The translations under genes and the position numbers were made by a program. The notes beneath the pieces are model-generated. The model ran no database searches. It was not told where the DNA came from and was given only the letters and a program-made list of their open reading frames with translations. A DNA stretch of 64,000 bases, from positions 67,506,790 to 67,570,789 of the forward strand of contig CM062292.1 of the NCBI GenBank assembly GCA_031216915.1, in the 5' to 3' direction. This stretch comes from Pictodentalium vernedei (Eukaryota > Mollusca > Scaphopoda > Dentaliida > Dentaliidae). This document shows, one piece after another, positions 1 through 10,259 of the stretch. Position 1 is the stretch's first letter. Each line of letters opens with the position of its first letter.

Positions 1-81
1 ACTAATATTGCTAATCAGGTTCAGACTCTGAACGAAATTTCTCGTCGAGCACTAATTGATTATGTAATGCTTCTCTCCTAA

Positions 82-135
82 CTGCACTTGGGTACCCCAC
101 TTTTCTACACAAAAAGTGGGGTACGCGAAGTGCGG
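82..135. repeat. Inverted repeat (hairpin)
   Basis: Two arms of about 22 bases, sharing GGTACCCCACTTTT and its complement, are separated by a 6-base loop, with a 3-base mismatch bubble near the base. It resembles the core of the small palindromic elements common in this window, but no terminal duplication is visible. Family unknown. Confidence 0.6.
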
Positions 136-290
136 TTTTATATGGAGTGTACACGTAATGGTTTGCTTAAATGAACTGTGCCAACACAGAACAGAGTTGG
201 TAAGTTGTAGTTAGATGCAAATGTGAGTACATAAGATTACCATTTCTTCAAATTGGGTTCCAGAGGTCCTCATAAAGATGGGGCTATGAG

Positions 291-434
291 GGGAAGGGTC
301 TGTTGGTCAAAATGTTTGGGTTTTTTTGCTTGAGAACAAGATTTGGAGAATTGTTGAGTGATAATGAAGGGAAGGGTCTGTTGCAAAATGTTTGTTTTTT
401 GCTTGAGAACAAGATTTGGAGGATTGTATAGTGA
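291..434. repeat. Tandem duplication, 78-bp period
   Basis: Two adjacent diverged copies of a segment begin with GGGAAGGGTCTGTTG and continue with GCTTGAGAACAAGATTTGGA; copy starts are at 291 and 369. The purine-rich unit gives spurious proline-rich frames on the minus strand. I see no gene here. Confidence 0.7.
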
Positions 435-611
435 TTTTATACAAAAAGCCTCTTTCACCTTGGGAGTGGGGGGAGGGGGGGATGGGATCAATTGGGCGAT
501 TTTCTTTTTCTTTTTTTGCCTCAAAAATGAGTTGTGATGGGGTTTGAGTGATCACTTCACCGTCCCGTCACTCAACACTGTGTAGATTTTTTTGTTTACT
601 GTGTACATTAA

Positions 612-830
612 CCCTTTGAAACCCTAGTGGTTATCTTCCATATCAGTTCAATGGCAGCAATTAGAAGAGTTCATATCCATTATTTGGGGTATATCAATTA
701 ATAGTTTCAACATGCTGCCTCAAAAATATTGATTGGTCCACCCCACACATTCACCTAACAGCTATCTACTTTATGAATCCAGGTTGTGTCGCAATCCTGG
801 TCTAAAAAACAGTCTTTCAGGTTCTAAGGT
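612..830. mobile_element. TTAA-F family MITE
   Basis: A TTAA at 608-611 is followed by CCCTTTGAAACCC, and the right side ends in a degraded complement before TTAA at 831-834. The interior matches 23615-23839, sharing CTTCCATATCAGTTCAATGG and CCACACATTCAC. The ends and TTAA target fit a non-autonomous piggyBac-type element. It has no internal perfect hairpin, unlike families A and B. Confidence 0.55.
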
Positions 831-834
831 TTAA

Positions 835-1605
835 GCAAGACGGCAGAAGACATCAGCAAGAGAGGTACATAACCTCAGAAATAACCTTGTTATTCTATTT
901 AGTTAAGATTTTTTGGATGGCTTTTTGATACGGAAATGTACAAAACAGGTCAAGATCCATTAGCTTCCTGGTTTGCTCATATTTCAGATTAACTCATTCT
1001 ACTCTGTTAATCTGCAAAATATGAAATGGTCTGCATGGTCAGCCATGCATGTTTTTCAAACTAAAAATGCATCGATACTGAACTATTTTTGCTTACATCA
1101 CGTGGGAAAATATACTCTTCCACATACAAGGAACAAGATATACACAACAATTAGATGCATGTTATCAAACCTAAAAAATCGGGAAAAAACGACTCGATCT
1201 TCACTTCAATTTTCAAAGTGTGAAATTGCATCATTAGATAGGGATGTCATCAACAATAGATCAATGTTACCATGGCATAGCCACCCTAACCACCATCCAC
1301 CAGGCTTGCTAGACCTTTTGAGTCAACCTGGTTTGACACACAAATCAGGCTAGACAGTAGGGCTGAAACGATTGGCTCATTTTCACAACCGACTAACCGA
1401 GAGCTGTAACCAGATAATAAATAAAGTATTCTCAGAAACTATTTCGTAGTGTGTATACAAACAAATGTTGTTGAGTATATGACAACGTTCATTTGTATTC
1501 ATACTACAGAATAGTATCTGTGGTTACTCAGTACTCACGGAAATTGCCGATCTTTAACGAAGTCTTGAACGCCAAAGTTGATTATTTCTCAATATATACA
1601 ACACT
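835..1605. other. No gene recognised; possible hAT-end fragment near 1357
   Basis: One plus-strand frame of 126 codons opens at 973, but its composition is unremarkable and no family is recognised. At 1357-1380 TAGGGCTGAAACGATT resembles a hAT-type terminus similar to that at 42300, but no partner end was found. The rest shows nothing I can support. Confidence 0.4.
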
Positions 1606-1802
1606 GCTGCGAGGTGCAATTTGCAAATTGAGCAGTTAAAAAAATAAATTTTTCAGAATATTTCAACAAAACCATATCATGTGACTCCTCATTGGAACGA
1701 GCTCCTCGAGTCCCATGATATGGTTTTGTTGAATTTTTTTAGAAAATTAAATAACAGTAATTAAAATAATAAACTTTGATATTGTCTGCATTGGGTAACG
1801 GG
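1606..1802. mobile_element. TTAA-A family MITE, left end degraded
   Basis: It carries the family A hairpin arms (CAACAAAACCATATCATGTG with its complement around a GAACGAGCTC centre) and ends in GGGTAACGGG before TTAA at 1803-1806. That TTAA lies in the tail of the retroposon that follows, at GTTTAAGGTCACATA. The left terminus is degraded. Confidence 0.7.
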
Positions 1803-2002
1803 TTAAGGTCACATACTTCTGCACAATGGCTAATCATAACCACAACATGGATTTAAAGTCAAGGTCAGTCAATCATTTATATATATATATTTTAGAGGAC
1901 TTGCACCTCAAGCATCAGTAACTGGGTCTTATTTTACTAGTGAAACAGAGCTTGTTTGCACAGTAAACAAACACTGCTTCACTTCCTGGGGTTCCCACGG
2001 GG
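1803..2002 (-). mobile_element. SINE-2 family retroposon
   Basis: Read on the minus strand it starts near the GGGAACCCCAGGAAGTGAAG head and ends with the tail complementary to GGTCACATACTTCTGCACAA. It shares this roughly 55-base tail with the tRNA-headed SINE family of the window but has an unrelated body. The usual TTTA-repeat end is displaced by the MITE on its left. Confidence 0.6.
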
Positions 2003-2329
2003 GAATTCAAAACATAACAAAATTCAAGCAAGAACATGATGAAAAATGAAAGTGGAAGAATGTACTCCAAAAGAGAAGTGACTAAAGACCTCAGAATATG
2101 CTAGCTGATTGTTGCAGTGGGAGGGAATCTGAATGCTTCCAAGTTGTAAGACAATCTTTGCTGTAGATTGGAGTAACGAGCATGGGAGAAATTTATAGGT
2201 TTTTCTGGTAGATTGAAACTGTTGAAGTTTTTATTCATTGGAGAATTCCAATATTTGCTCACTTTATATGTTGACAGTTTAGATAAGGCTGAAACTCCCA
2301 CAAAGATATGTGTAAAACTTAAAAAAATA

Positions 2330-2517
2330 ATACTCATCAGTCTCTCCTCAAATATCTTAGTGTTACTGTTACTTTGATACTCATCAGCCTCTACTCAAAT
2401 ATCTTAGTGTTACTGTTACTTTGATACTCATCAGTCTCTCCTCAAATATCTTTGTGTTACTGTTACTTTGATACTCATCAGTCTCTCCTCAAATATCTTA
2501 GTGTTACTGTTACTTTG
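2330..2517. repeat. Minisatellite, 4 units of 47 bp
   Basis: Four head-to-tail units start at 2330, 2377, 2424 and 2471, each with ATACTCATCAG and TGTTACTGTTACTTTG. They differ at only a few positions (for example AGTCTCTCC versus AGCCTCTAC), so the amplification is recent. No coding frame runs through it. Confidence 0.9.
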
Positions 2518-3153
2518 ATACTGTTAGTCTGTTTTGTGTATGTTCGCATGAAAAATAATCCAGATGGTCTTGAATGGCCTTGAATCTGGTGTAAAGTGGC
2601 CTTGAAAATTGTCAGAAATTGCTGCAAATGGCCTTAAATTATACAGGATGAGAACTTCAGGGACCCTGTATTAGTACTTATAGGTCCAGTTGGCCTGCTT
2701 TGTCATTTTCTTGTTTTGATCTTTCTTGATAACTAGGGCCCTGCAAGGCTCCGAAATTCGATTCGATTTCAAATCTTAAATTGGTATTCGGTTCGATTCA
2801 AAATCGGCTGTCAGATTTGTTTTCCTTTGAATCTTTTCACTGGAATTTTGCTTGGTATCGGTCACCTCACAAAATGTATACAGTAGCTGAGATAGAAATT
2901 GTATATACATAATGTTGAGAATAAAGACTGAGTGTAATTTCCACTATATTAACATAAAAAAGCATCTGTACCCATGCCACCATCCATGCTATTTCCAGTT
3001 TCACTAGTCATTACAACTGCTAAAAGCAAATTTAAAGTTCCCAAGCAATATCAATGATGAGCTCACAGTTGCTAGTGGCTAGTCCTATGCAGTGCCCAGT
3101 ACAGAATTCTCACACCTCAGACACCTGTTTCTGTTTTTTGAACAAAAGGCTTT
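2518..3153. other. No gene recognised
   Basis: AT-rich sequence. Near 2736-2830 a stretch with repeated TTCGATTC words follows AGGGCCCTGC and may be an old hAT-like end, but I could not find its partner. No coding region is supported. Confidence 0.3.
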
Positions 3154-3235
3154 ACTGGGTGATATTCCAACTGCATCATCAAGGCATGCCTTCAACGAAG
3201 GCATGCCTTGATTATGCAGTTGGAATATTTTATCA
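3154..3235. repeat. Near-perfect hairpin element
   Basis: Arms of about 38 bases containing ATATTCCAACTGCAT and AAGGCATGCCTT are separated by only 5 bases (3193-3197). Half-site relatives occur near 10992 (GTAGTTGGAATTTTA) and 42711 (CATCATCAAGGCATGC), so it is a dispersed family, probably the core of a MITE. Confidence 0.75.
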
Positions 3236-4076
3236 GTCGGGACTTCAAAATGCCTGTATTTGATTGGATGTTCGATTCTTATATTATAAGGGTGTGTTTA
3301 ATAGCCATGAAAAGAACAGTTAGGACCGTGTACTTTTGGACTCCCATTTAATCTAGGTGCACCTTAACTAAGCCACTTAAGAAGTTATTTTCAACCACTA
3401 GTAACCACTGCAGACCTTCATCACGATTCGTAAACATCCGTAGAATGGCAAGAACTTATGAATAGGATCCTTTGCTCTCAACAAAATGATCCTATAATAA
3501 CTGTATAGTGGTACCCGAGGGGGACAAGAGGACCACAAGAAGAGGCTCTATTGAGGCATTTGTCTTCTAAAACTCTTATATGGGGAATGGAATAACAACA
3601 CTTCCACTTTGGGAATATGAAAGGGGTATACATAGGTCTAAGCATGAAGCTTAGTAGGTAATACTAGAGAGTTTGAAATATTGTGATTTTGTCTAGAAAT
3701 TTTTGGAACAGATCTAAAAAATTTGAGAAAAGATCTAAAATATTGAGAAGTGTTCTCATACTTTTGAGGAAAGAGCTCAAAATTTTGCAAAAATATTGAG
3801 AAGTTATCTCTAAATTTCAAAAACAGATCCTGAAACTCGGAGATACTATCTTGATATTTCAGATCTCTAAATTTGTAGTTAATCTCGTAAAATGTTGAGA
3901 TTATTAAGGAATAAAAAGTTGAGAAATAAGAAGTGAAAAATATTTGTTCATGTCCGTGTATTTGCACTCTATGCCTCAACACAAACTAAGAACTTCAGAA
4001 CCAACATCTATTACCAGAAAAGTTTGTTTTTGTCAAACCATTTCTTATTGCTGTTCAATGGTATTAACTCAGAACT
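3236..4076. other. No gene recognised; degenerate short-period repeats
   Basis: From 3640 to 3930 the words AAATATTGAGAAGT and AAAAGATCTAAAA recur irregularly, suggesting a decayed minisatellite. This produces a 114-codon Phe/Ser-rich minus frame that looks incidental. Nothing else is supported. Confidence 0.4.
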
Positions 4077-4295
4077 TATTTATTGGTGTTTAAAGACACT
4101 TTCAGTATCATTGGCTACCTCATGACCACAACCTAGGATGAAGTCGAGTTTAGCCAATCATTTATGCCTATGCTTCCCACCTTACAGGGCTTCCATCCCA
4201 GACATTGGTTCCAGGCCCTATTTTACCAATAAAGCAGAACTTGTTTACTGCAGTACACAAGCACTGTTCCACCTCTTGGGGTTCCCAACGAGAAT
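4077..4295 (-). mobile_element. SINE-2 family retroposon
   Basis: Reads TTATTGGTGTTTAAAG, then ATGGCTAC-like tail, then CAGGGCTTCCATCCCAGACA and CAAGCACTGTTCCACCTC, ending near GGGTTCCCAAC. The order matches the copies at 1803, 27418 and 32370. The tail is more degraded than in those copies. Confidence 0.6.
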
Positions 4296-4843
4296 AAGCT
4301 CAAAAAGATCATTCTATTAAGTTCCACAACTAATGTTTTGGGGGTTAAAATTTGGAAGTGTTTTTTTTTTATGTTTAATGCTGGTTGGCTTCGTTGGGTG
4401 CCACAAGCTGTATTTTAGGTGGAAAATTTGTGTATCAATATTTTATTAAGTGCTGGGTGGATATATTCAATTTATGTATGAAGAGTTTATGGGTGCGAAA
4501 ATATATTTTGTCTTCTTTTTTTTTCAATAATATAAAACAGTGGCACAAATTTGAATTTGAGGGGAACACCAATTATTTTTTTTTTCTTTTCTACAAATCA
4601 CAACAATAAAAGCTGAAAGAAATATTATTTTATTTTCTAGCTTTGATTTCTTTATACTCAAGAATCACAGATGAGTTTTGACTGCTATACATAATATATA
4701 CTGTATCTGCATAAAGTACTGTAAACAAAATTTAACTGTGCAGCCAACATAATTCTAACAAGTGCTCCATTGGTTGGAGAGTTGCTCTTGTTGACACATA
4801 AGACAGAAAAGAAAAATGAGTTGTTTGGTAGAGCATACATAAT
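4296..4843. other. No gene recognised
   Basis: AT-rich, with T-runs near 4357 and 4520. Small frames present here have no recognisable family and no splice context that I trust. Confidence 0.35.
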
Positions 4844-4847
4844 TTAA

Positions 4848-5158
4848 CTGGTAGAGTGCAAGAAGCCTCTATCAGGGCTCTACTGAAAAGTGCTGAAAAC
4901 CACTTTAGAGGCTTTACTCTGTGCGCATTAGCTTGTCATTTTTGCAGCAGTAAATAATGAATTGGTCATATAAAATAGTATTGTTGCAATTTATTGGAGA
5001 GTGCCAAGAGGCACTCTCCAATAAATAGTAACAACACAATTATTTATGAACAAAATCTTACTAAACTAAGGCTCCCCTTGCCGGCAGCATTGTATCTTTA
5101 AAAAAAAAATACTTGTGTTACAAATCACCTTTTGAAGAACAATTTAGCACTCTACCAG
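4848..5158. mobile_element. TTAA-D family MITE (full length)
   Basis: TTAA at 4844-4847 is followed by CTGGTAGAGTGC. The element ends in its complement, GCACTCTACCAG, against TTAA at 5159-5162. The centre is the hairpin TTATTGGAGAGTGCC and its complement. TTAA targeting of this family is shown independently by the filled site at 34309-34547. The right TTAA is shared with the next element. Confidence 0.85.
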
Positions 5159-5162
5159 TTAA

Positions 5163-5397
5163 CCCTTTACCTAACGAATCGCCCGCATCCACCCGCATCC
5201 ACCCGCATAATATGCAAATTCAGCAGTTGAAAAAATTTCAACAAAACCATGTCATGTGACCCCTTGTTGGAACGAGCTCGTCAAGCTTGTTCGAACGAGG
5301 GATCACATGATATGCTTTTGTTGAAATTTTTGGAAAAATTTAAAAAAATGATATTTAATATAATTAATTTTTGATATCATCTGCGTTGGGTAAAGGG
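5163..5397. mobile_element. TTAA-A family MITE (full length)
   Basis: Starts CCCTTTACCTAACGAATCG after TTAA 5159-5162 and ends GTTGGGTAAAGGG before TTAA 5398-5401. The centre has long complementary arms around GGAACGAGCTCG. Ends starting CCC next to TTAA follow piggyBac grammar; there is no coding capacity. Confidence 0.85.
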
Positions 5398-5848
5398 TTA
5401 ATATCTGTTTCTTGGGGAGCTTTCCAAGTCTCACCTCCAACCACATGAACCTTGTCAGGGTTTGTATGGATCCCTGAAAATGCTTAAAATTGTGAAACTG
5501 AAATTCACATCCCATGAAAATGCTTGAAAATTGGACTTTATGGCCAAAAGATCATGACCCTTCAAAGGAATGAGCTCACAGAACTTGTTTCAATGAAGGG
5601 CTTGTTGTTAACCTTGCTATAAGGGTAACATTACAGGGAAGATGATTGACACAATGAAAACAGCTGGGTTTTCATCTGCATGATAAGTTTACCTTATATT
5701 TTCCCGATTTTATTTTCTTAAAGTCTACCAACTGCCTTGTCAGGCGACCTTAACGGTCACTGACAGTATTCAGAGTGGAAGGTATGATTTACAGCAAAAC
5801 ACTTCACAAGTGGATATACCACCTAGCAATTAAATCTGTTTCTATTTT

Positions 5849-6085
5849 ATCCTTAACATAATGCTCAAAACCAGCCAGTCCTATTCACACAAAAGTCAAT
5901 TCAGTTTTCATTATTTTTTCGTTTTTTTATCTTAAAAACATAACTTATACCCCCTCATTGGAATGCGCTCATTGAGCTCGTTCAAATGAGGGGTCATAAG
6001 CTATGTTTTTTCCGCAAAAAAATGAAAAAAATTAGTTACGAATTATGTTCACAAGTGTCGTCTTCCTTTCGTGTTAGGTAATGGG
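5849..6085. mobile_element. TTAA-B family MITE, left end mutated
   Basis: Contains the B arms (a form of CTCAAAAACATAGGTTATGA and complement) around TTGAGCTCGTTC, the family word AAGTGTCGTC, and ends GTTAGGTAATGGG before TTAA 6086-6089. The left terminus reads ATCCTTAACATAATG, a mutated CCCTTTACCTAACG. Confidence 0.7.
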
Positions 6086-6394
6086 TTAAAAAAGGGCAAT
6101 AGAAGAGATCAAATAAAGATCTATTCAAGTGAACTCCACATAAGGAAACCTTTTATATTTTTTACACAGAATTTTCATTATTTTTTGAGTGGACATTCCA
6201 CTTGATAGGTGTCTACTCAGAATGTCATTCTCTGTACTGTAAAGTTTAAATGTGAAATTCAATTAAACAATAGTGAAAAACTCAACATGAGACGAGCATA
6301 AGACTTTTTCCTCCAGAAATTATTAAATGAAAAATACCACGACTAAGGGATGCTTCAATTCTAATAAATAAATACTGAGTTACAGAAAACACAT

Positions 6395-6655
6395 ATCAAT
6401 GGCTCTACTGAAAAGTCCTCAAAGTCACTTTAGTGGCTTGACATTGTATGCATTAGCTTATTGTTTTCTCAGTCGTAGATAGAAAATGTTAAGTAAAATT
6501 GTTTGTTACAATTTATTGGACAGTGCTAATCAGTACTCTCCAAGCAATTGTAACAAAGCAGGTGTGGAAAAAATCTATTCTAACTGGGGCTCCTCTGCTG
6601 GTAGTATGGTATCTCTGAAAAACTTTACTCATGTTTCTTGTCACCTTTGAACAAT
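6395..6655. mobile_element. TTAA-D family fragment (diverged)
   Basis: GGCTCTACTGAAAAGTCCTC and the hairpin TTATTGGACAGTGC / GTACTCTCCAA correspond to the element at 4848-5158, in the same orientation. Both termini are lost or unrecognisable. Confidence 0.55.
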
Positions 6656-6699
6656 AATTTAGATCTACAGATTAAGACAACAAAAATATCAATAAATAA

Positions 6700-6889
6700 C
6701 CCTTTACCTAACATGAAAAGCAGACGACAATTGCAAACAAAATTATTGAATAAATTTTTTTATTGGAGCTCGTTCCAAAGAGGGGTCATAACCTATGTTT
6801 TTGAGACAAAAAATGAAAAATAATAAAAATTATTTGGCAATTTTTTAGAATAGCGCTGGCCGGTTTTGGCCGTTATGTTTGGTAAAGGG
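6700..6889. mobile_element. TTAA-B family MITE, internally shortened
   Basis: CCCTTTACCTAACATG at the left (target mutated to ATAA) and GGTAAAGGG at the right before TTAA 6890-6893. One arm of the central hairpin is largely missing. The copy lies about 50 bases downstream of the TMED stop codon, so it may sit in or near the 3' UTR of that gene. Confidence 0.75.
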
Positions 6890-6944
6890 TTAAAAGCAAT
6901 AAGGAAAAAAGACACAGTAAAGATTAATCCATGAATGTAACAGT

Positions 6945-7178
6945 TCATGATGTCATGGTAGCAGTTGGTTTTTTGTTTGTAAAGAAGCTTCTCAACACCA
7001 GAACCTGTCCTATGCCGATGAGTAACATCGTAACACTCTCACCTATTGACCAGTAGCTCACACGAAGGTTCAGATTTTCTGCAAACAAGCGTCCCTGTGT
7101 TTCACGAACTCGGAAGTATGTTTGATGATGGATTATTTTTGTTAATGAATCATGAACATTATCTGACATTGTTTCCAT
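6945..7178 (-). CDS. TMED3/7-like: Terminal exon of a p24/TMED (emp24 family) cargo receptor, copy 1
   Basis: This 77-codon exon encodes the C-terminal third of a p24 family type I membrane protein, which cycles between ER and Golgi as a cargo and coat adaptor. Residues 1-40 form the membrane-proximal coiled region (RVRETQGRLFAENLN). Then YWS leads into one membrane span (about 44-63), and the short cytosolic tail LRSFFTNKK carries the FF and KK signals used by COPII and COPI. On the minus strand the exon follows a T-rich tract and CTATAG splice acceptor, with the reading frame starting at the exon edge. The GOLD domain and signal peptide must lie in upstream exons, at higher coordinates. By my count 44 of 75 aligned residues are identical to the second copy at 44184-44411. 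The pattern is closest to TMED3/TMED7 as I remember them. Confidence 0.88.
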   Translation of the reverse strand: METMSDNVHDSLTKIIHHQTYFRVRETQGRLFAENLNLRVSYWSIGESVTMLLIGIGQVLVLRSFFTNKKPTATMTS

Positions 7179-7880
7179 CTATAGAAAAAGAGAAAAGAAA
7201 ACAAGATTATAATAAATAATACTGTTGAAAAGAATGACATGGTAAGCACTACTAATATGTAAGCCTTCAGCCAAGTCATATGCATAAGATGGTTACAAAA
7301 TGTGCACATGGGGGTGGGGGGGGTGTTCTTTCACAATGTCCTCACATAAAAAACAATGGGTTAGGGTTTGTCTTTTTGATTTTGTGGGTACATGTTTATC
7401 AAAGAGAGGAAAAGAAAAACTCTTTAGAAGTGCAACATGATTTGCCTGAGGCATATCGCAAAGTAATGAGTGGAGAGGGTATGGGAGTGGTGGATATCCC
7501 CTTCACATTTGTGGACGTTCAGGGGAGGAATTTGCTTAAAATATGCACAAAGATGGAGCTACTGGAGACATTTTGAGGCTGGATAGAATATCATTTTACA
7601 CTTAAATGGATAACATACCCCATTTATGTCCATACTTCCATCCAAAATTTGTGTGTTTGCAACAAATCTTACATTTATGATTTTGAGGAAAATTCTGAAA
7701 CAGCCACTAACAATCATGCATATATTGTGTATGATATTCAAAAAATTTTAATCTGTGACTTTTTTCACCAAGTTGAACTTGGATTTAATAGTGCACATCA
7801 AAATTTATGAAGTGACTTCAATGAAACCTCTCGGAAATGACCACCAACGAGTAAATGTGCTCATATTTCCAAATTTAACC
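7179..7880. other. Region upstream of TMED exon; no exon recognised
   Basis: Begins with the splice acceptor of the TMED exon (minus strand, 7179-7200). Short frames on both strands between 7280 and 7741 are not similar to a GOLD domain or anything else I recognise. A G-rich run lies at 7311-7325. Confidence 0.4.
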
Positions 7881-7943
7881 TAGTTTCTGTTTGAGATTCT
7901 TGTGTGTGCAACACTTGCACACACAAGAATCTCAAATAGAACT
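7881..7943. repeat. Hairpin repeat
   Basis: Arms of about 29 bases, TTTGAGATTCTTGTGTGTGC and complement, flank a loop of a few bases. The outer CTAG/AGA bases also pair loosely. It lies directly left of a TTAA element. Confidence 0.7.
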
Positions 7944-8067
7944 CTAGATTAACTCTTTACCCAACGCACACGATATCAAAATTTATTACATGTATTTTAA
8001 TTATTGTTTTCTCGTTCCAATAAGGAGTCATAAGATATAGTTTTGTTGAAATTTAAAAAAAATTTTT

Positions 8068-10172
8068 TAGCTCAACTTGACAGTCAAGCTCAGCTAATGC
8101 AGTCACTTCTCGTTCATCGGCATACATACGTACGTACATCAACAATTTCCTTAGGCACACTGCACAGGTCACATTTATGATCAGATCGCTTTGAAACTTG
8201 TTTGTTTGGGGTGACCTCTGGATGGGAGCTATTGATTTTCCGTCAAAAATTGTTGCCATTGGCAATGACCTTTGATGAACTTAGTGCAGATCAGTATTTC
8301 CTTTTGGTAGATCCTACAGGGCACATTTATAATCGGATTTCTTAGAAACCTGGTATGCTTATTTGGGGTGACCTCCAGATGGAAATTATTAATTTTCTTC
8401 CATTTCCGGCAAAAAATGTTGCTGCTGGCAACAACCTTTGAACTTGGTTTAGTCAGGCATCAATATATTCCTTTGGCATGCCCAACAGGGCGCATTTATG
8501 GTCAGATCAGTTTGAAACTTGGTATGCTTGTTTGGGGTTACCTCTAGATAGGAGCTATCGATTATCTTCCATTTCCGTCAAAAAATGTTGCCACTGGCAA
8601 CGACCTTCGATGAAATTAGTGCAGTCAGGCATCAATATTTCCCTTTGGCACACCCTGCAGGGCACATTTATATAATCAGATCGCTTTGAAACTTGGTATG
8701 CTTATTTGGGGTGACCTCTACATGGGAGCTATCGATTTTCTTCCATTTCCGTCAGAAAATGTTACCGGTGGCGATGGCCTTTGAGCTAAGTTTAGTCAGA
8801 CCTCAATATTTCCCTTTGGCACAAACTACAGGGCACATTTATGATCGGATTGCTTTGAAACCTGGTATGCTTATTTGGGGTGACCTCTGGATGGGAGCTA
8901 TCAATTTTTTTTCCATTTCCGTCAGAAAATGTTGCCGGTGGCAAAGGCCTTTGAACTAAGTTTAGTCAGACCTCAGTATTTCCCTTTGGCACAACCTACA
9001 GGGCACATTTATTATCTGATTGCTTCGAAAACTTGTATGCTTATTTGAGGTGACCTCTAGATGGGAGCTATCGATTTTCTTCCTTTTCTGTCAAAAAATG
9101 TTGTTGCTGGCAACGACCTCTGAACTTGGTAAAGTGAGGCATCAATATTTACCTTTGGCACACCCAACAGGGCACATTTATGATCGGATTGCTTTGAAAC
9201 TTGGTATGCTTGTTCAGGTGACCCCTAGGTGGGAACTTTCGATTTTCTTCCATTGCCGTCAAAAATAGTTGCCATTGGCAAGGACCTTTGAACTTAGTTT
9301 AGTCAGGCATCTATATATTCCTCTGGTATGCCCTACAGGGCACATTATGATAGCATGGCTTGGAAACTTGGTATGCATGTTCGGGGTGGCCTCTAGATGT
9401 GAGCTGTTGATTTCTTTTCATTTCCATAAAAAATTATTGTTGTTAGCACAAACCTTTGGACTTAGTCAGGTTGTTTTGAAACTTCATATGCTTATTCAGG
9501 GTGACAGATAGGAGCTATCGCTTTTCTTTTTATTTCTATCAAAAACTGTGGCTGTCGGCAACAATCTTTGAATCTGTTGCATTTGTGCATTTACATTCTT
9601 TTTTGACATGGTCTACTGGCCACAGTTATCGTAGGATTGTTTTTGAACTTGGTGTACTCATTAGGTGAGACCTCTACAGCACATGGAGAGTGGATTGTAA
9701 CTAATCACCTGCAGAGTGGAGTCATCACCCAAGATATAACTTTCAAATTGTGTACATACCGACAAAAATCACAAGCAATGTTTCAGTCAATGGACCTCCG
9801 GGTTTAACCCGGAGGTCCATGGCTGAAACTCTGTGCTGGTTATGCTTTGCAACAAATTTGCAATTATTGCTTGGGTGGAATCTCCTCTCTGCAGGTGATT
9901 TAGTGATAATACACTCTCCACATACTGTAGATAAAATGTATGGATTAGCATTCTTTTCTGTGAAAAAGTTACCGTTTACAAGGACCTTTAAACTTACTGC
10001 ATTTGTGTATCAACATTCTTCCTTTAGCCAGCCTTACAGTTTACATTTAAAAATGTGTGGACTGCTCCGACCTTTGGCACACACAATGCTGTTATGTTGA
10101 AGTTTCACCAAATAACATTGGAACCAATGATCTTCAAATTTACCGTTTGAAGTTTGTCAAGTTGAGCTACAG
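8068..10172 (-). mobile_element. Helitron-like non-autonomous element with ~170-bp tandem units
   Basis: The minus-strand end reads GAGCTTGACTGTCAAGTTGAG then CTAA (left edge), a short hairpin followed by CTRR as in Helitron 3' ends; the right edge ends in a related GTCAAGTTGAGCTA. Inside are about nine diverged units of 165-174 bp, each with TTTGAAACTTGGTATGCTT and GATTTTCTTCCATTTCCGTC. The layout resembles the tandem-core 'pearl' elements described from bivalves. A small palindromic MITE is nested at 9703-9900. Frames open across units only because the repeat is conserved. Confidence 0.65.
9703..9900. mobile_element. Nested palindromic MITE
   Basis: Terminal inverted repeats AATCACCTGCAGAG and complement enclose a core hairpin, GGACCTCCGGGTT / AACCCGGAGGTCC. 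The core resembles that of the TA-1 family (for example 19603-19917), but the termini differ. The target duplication is not clear. Confidence 0.65.
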
Positions 10173-10259
10173 TGTTACTGACACTTTCATTTTTTTTTCA
10201 ACTGCGTAATTTGTAAATTACGTGGGCAGATGTGGCCGATTTGTTAGGTAAAGGGTTAA

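Larger units (their letters stand above)
7949..10259. mobile_element. TTAA-A family MITE split by a Helitron-like insertion
   Basis: The left part (7953-8067) starts CTCTTTACCCAACGC after TTAA 7949-7952 and breaks off after the GTTTTGTTGAAATTT arm. The right part (about 10190-10255) resumes with TTTTTTCAACTGCG and finishes TTAGGTAAAGGG before TTAA 10256-10259. Together they make one family A element, interrupted by the 8068-10172 insertion. Confidence 0.7.

Noticed and set aside
973-1353. 126-codon plus frame as a gene
   Set aside because: No family is recognised, composition looks random, and there is no supporting splice or promoter context.
1357-1400. Complete hAT element from TAGGGCTGAAACGATT
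   Set aside because: Only one terminus is recognisable. No inverted partner or 8-bp duplication was found within reach.
8478-9511. Series of plus-strand frames with repeating LVCLFGVTSRWELSIFFH-type peptides
   Set aside because: The peptides repeat because the ~170-bp DNA units repeat. Similar frames appear in the 11.5-12.4 kb array and, on the minus strand, in the inverted one. Units contain indels and stops, and the peptide resembles no protein. They belong to a transposable element core.
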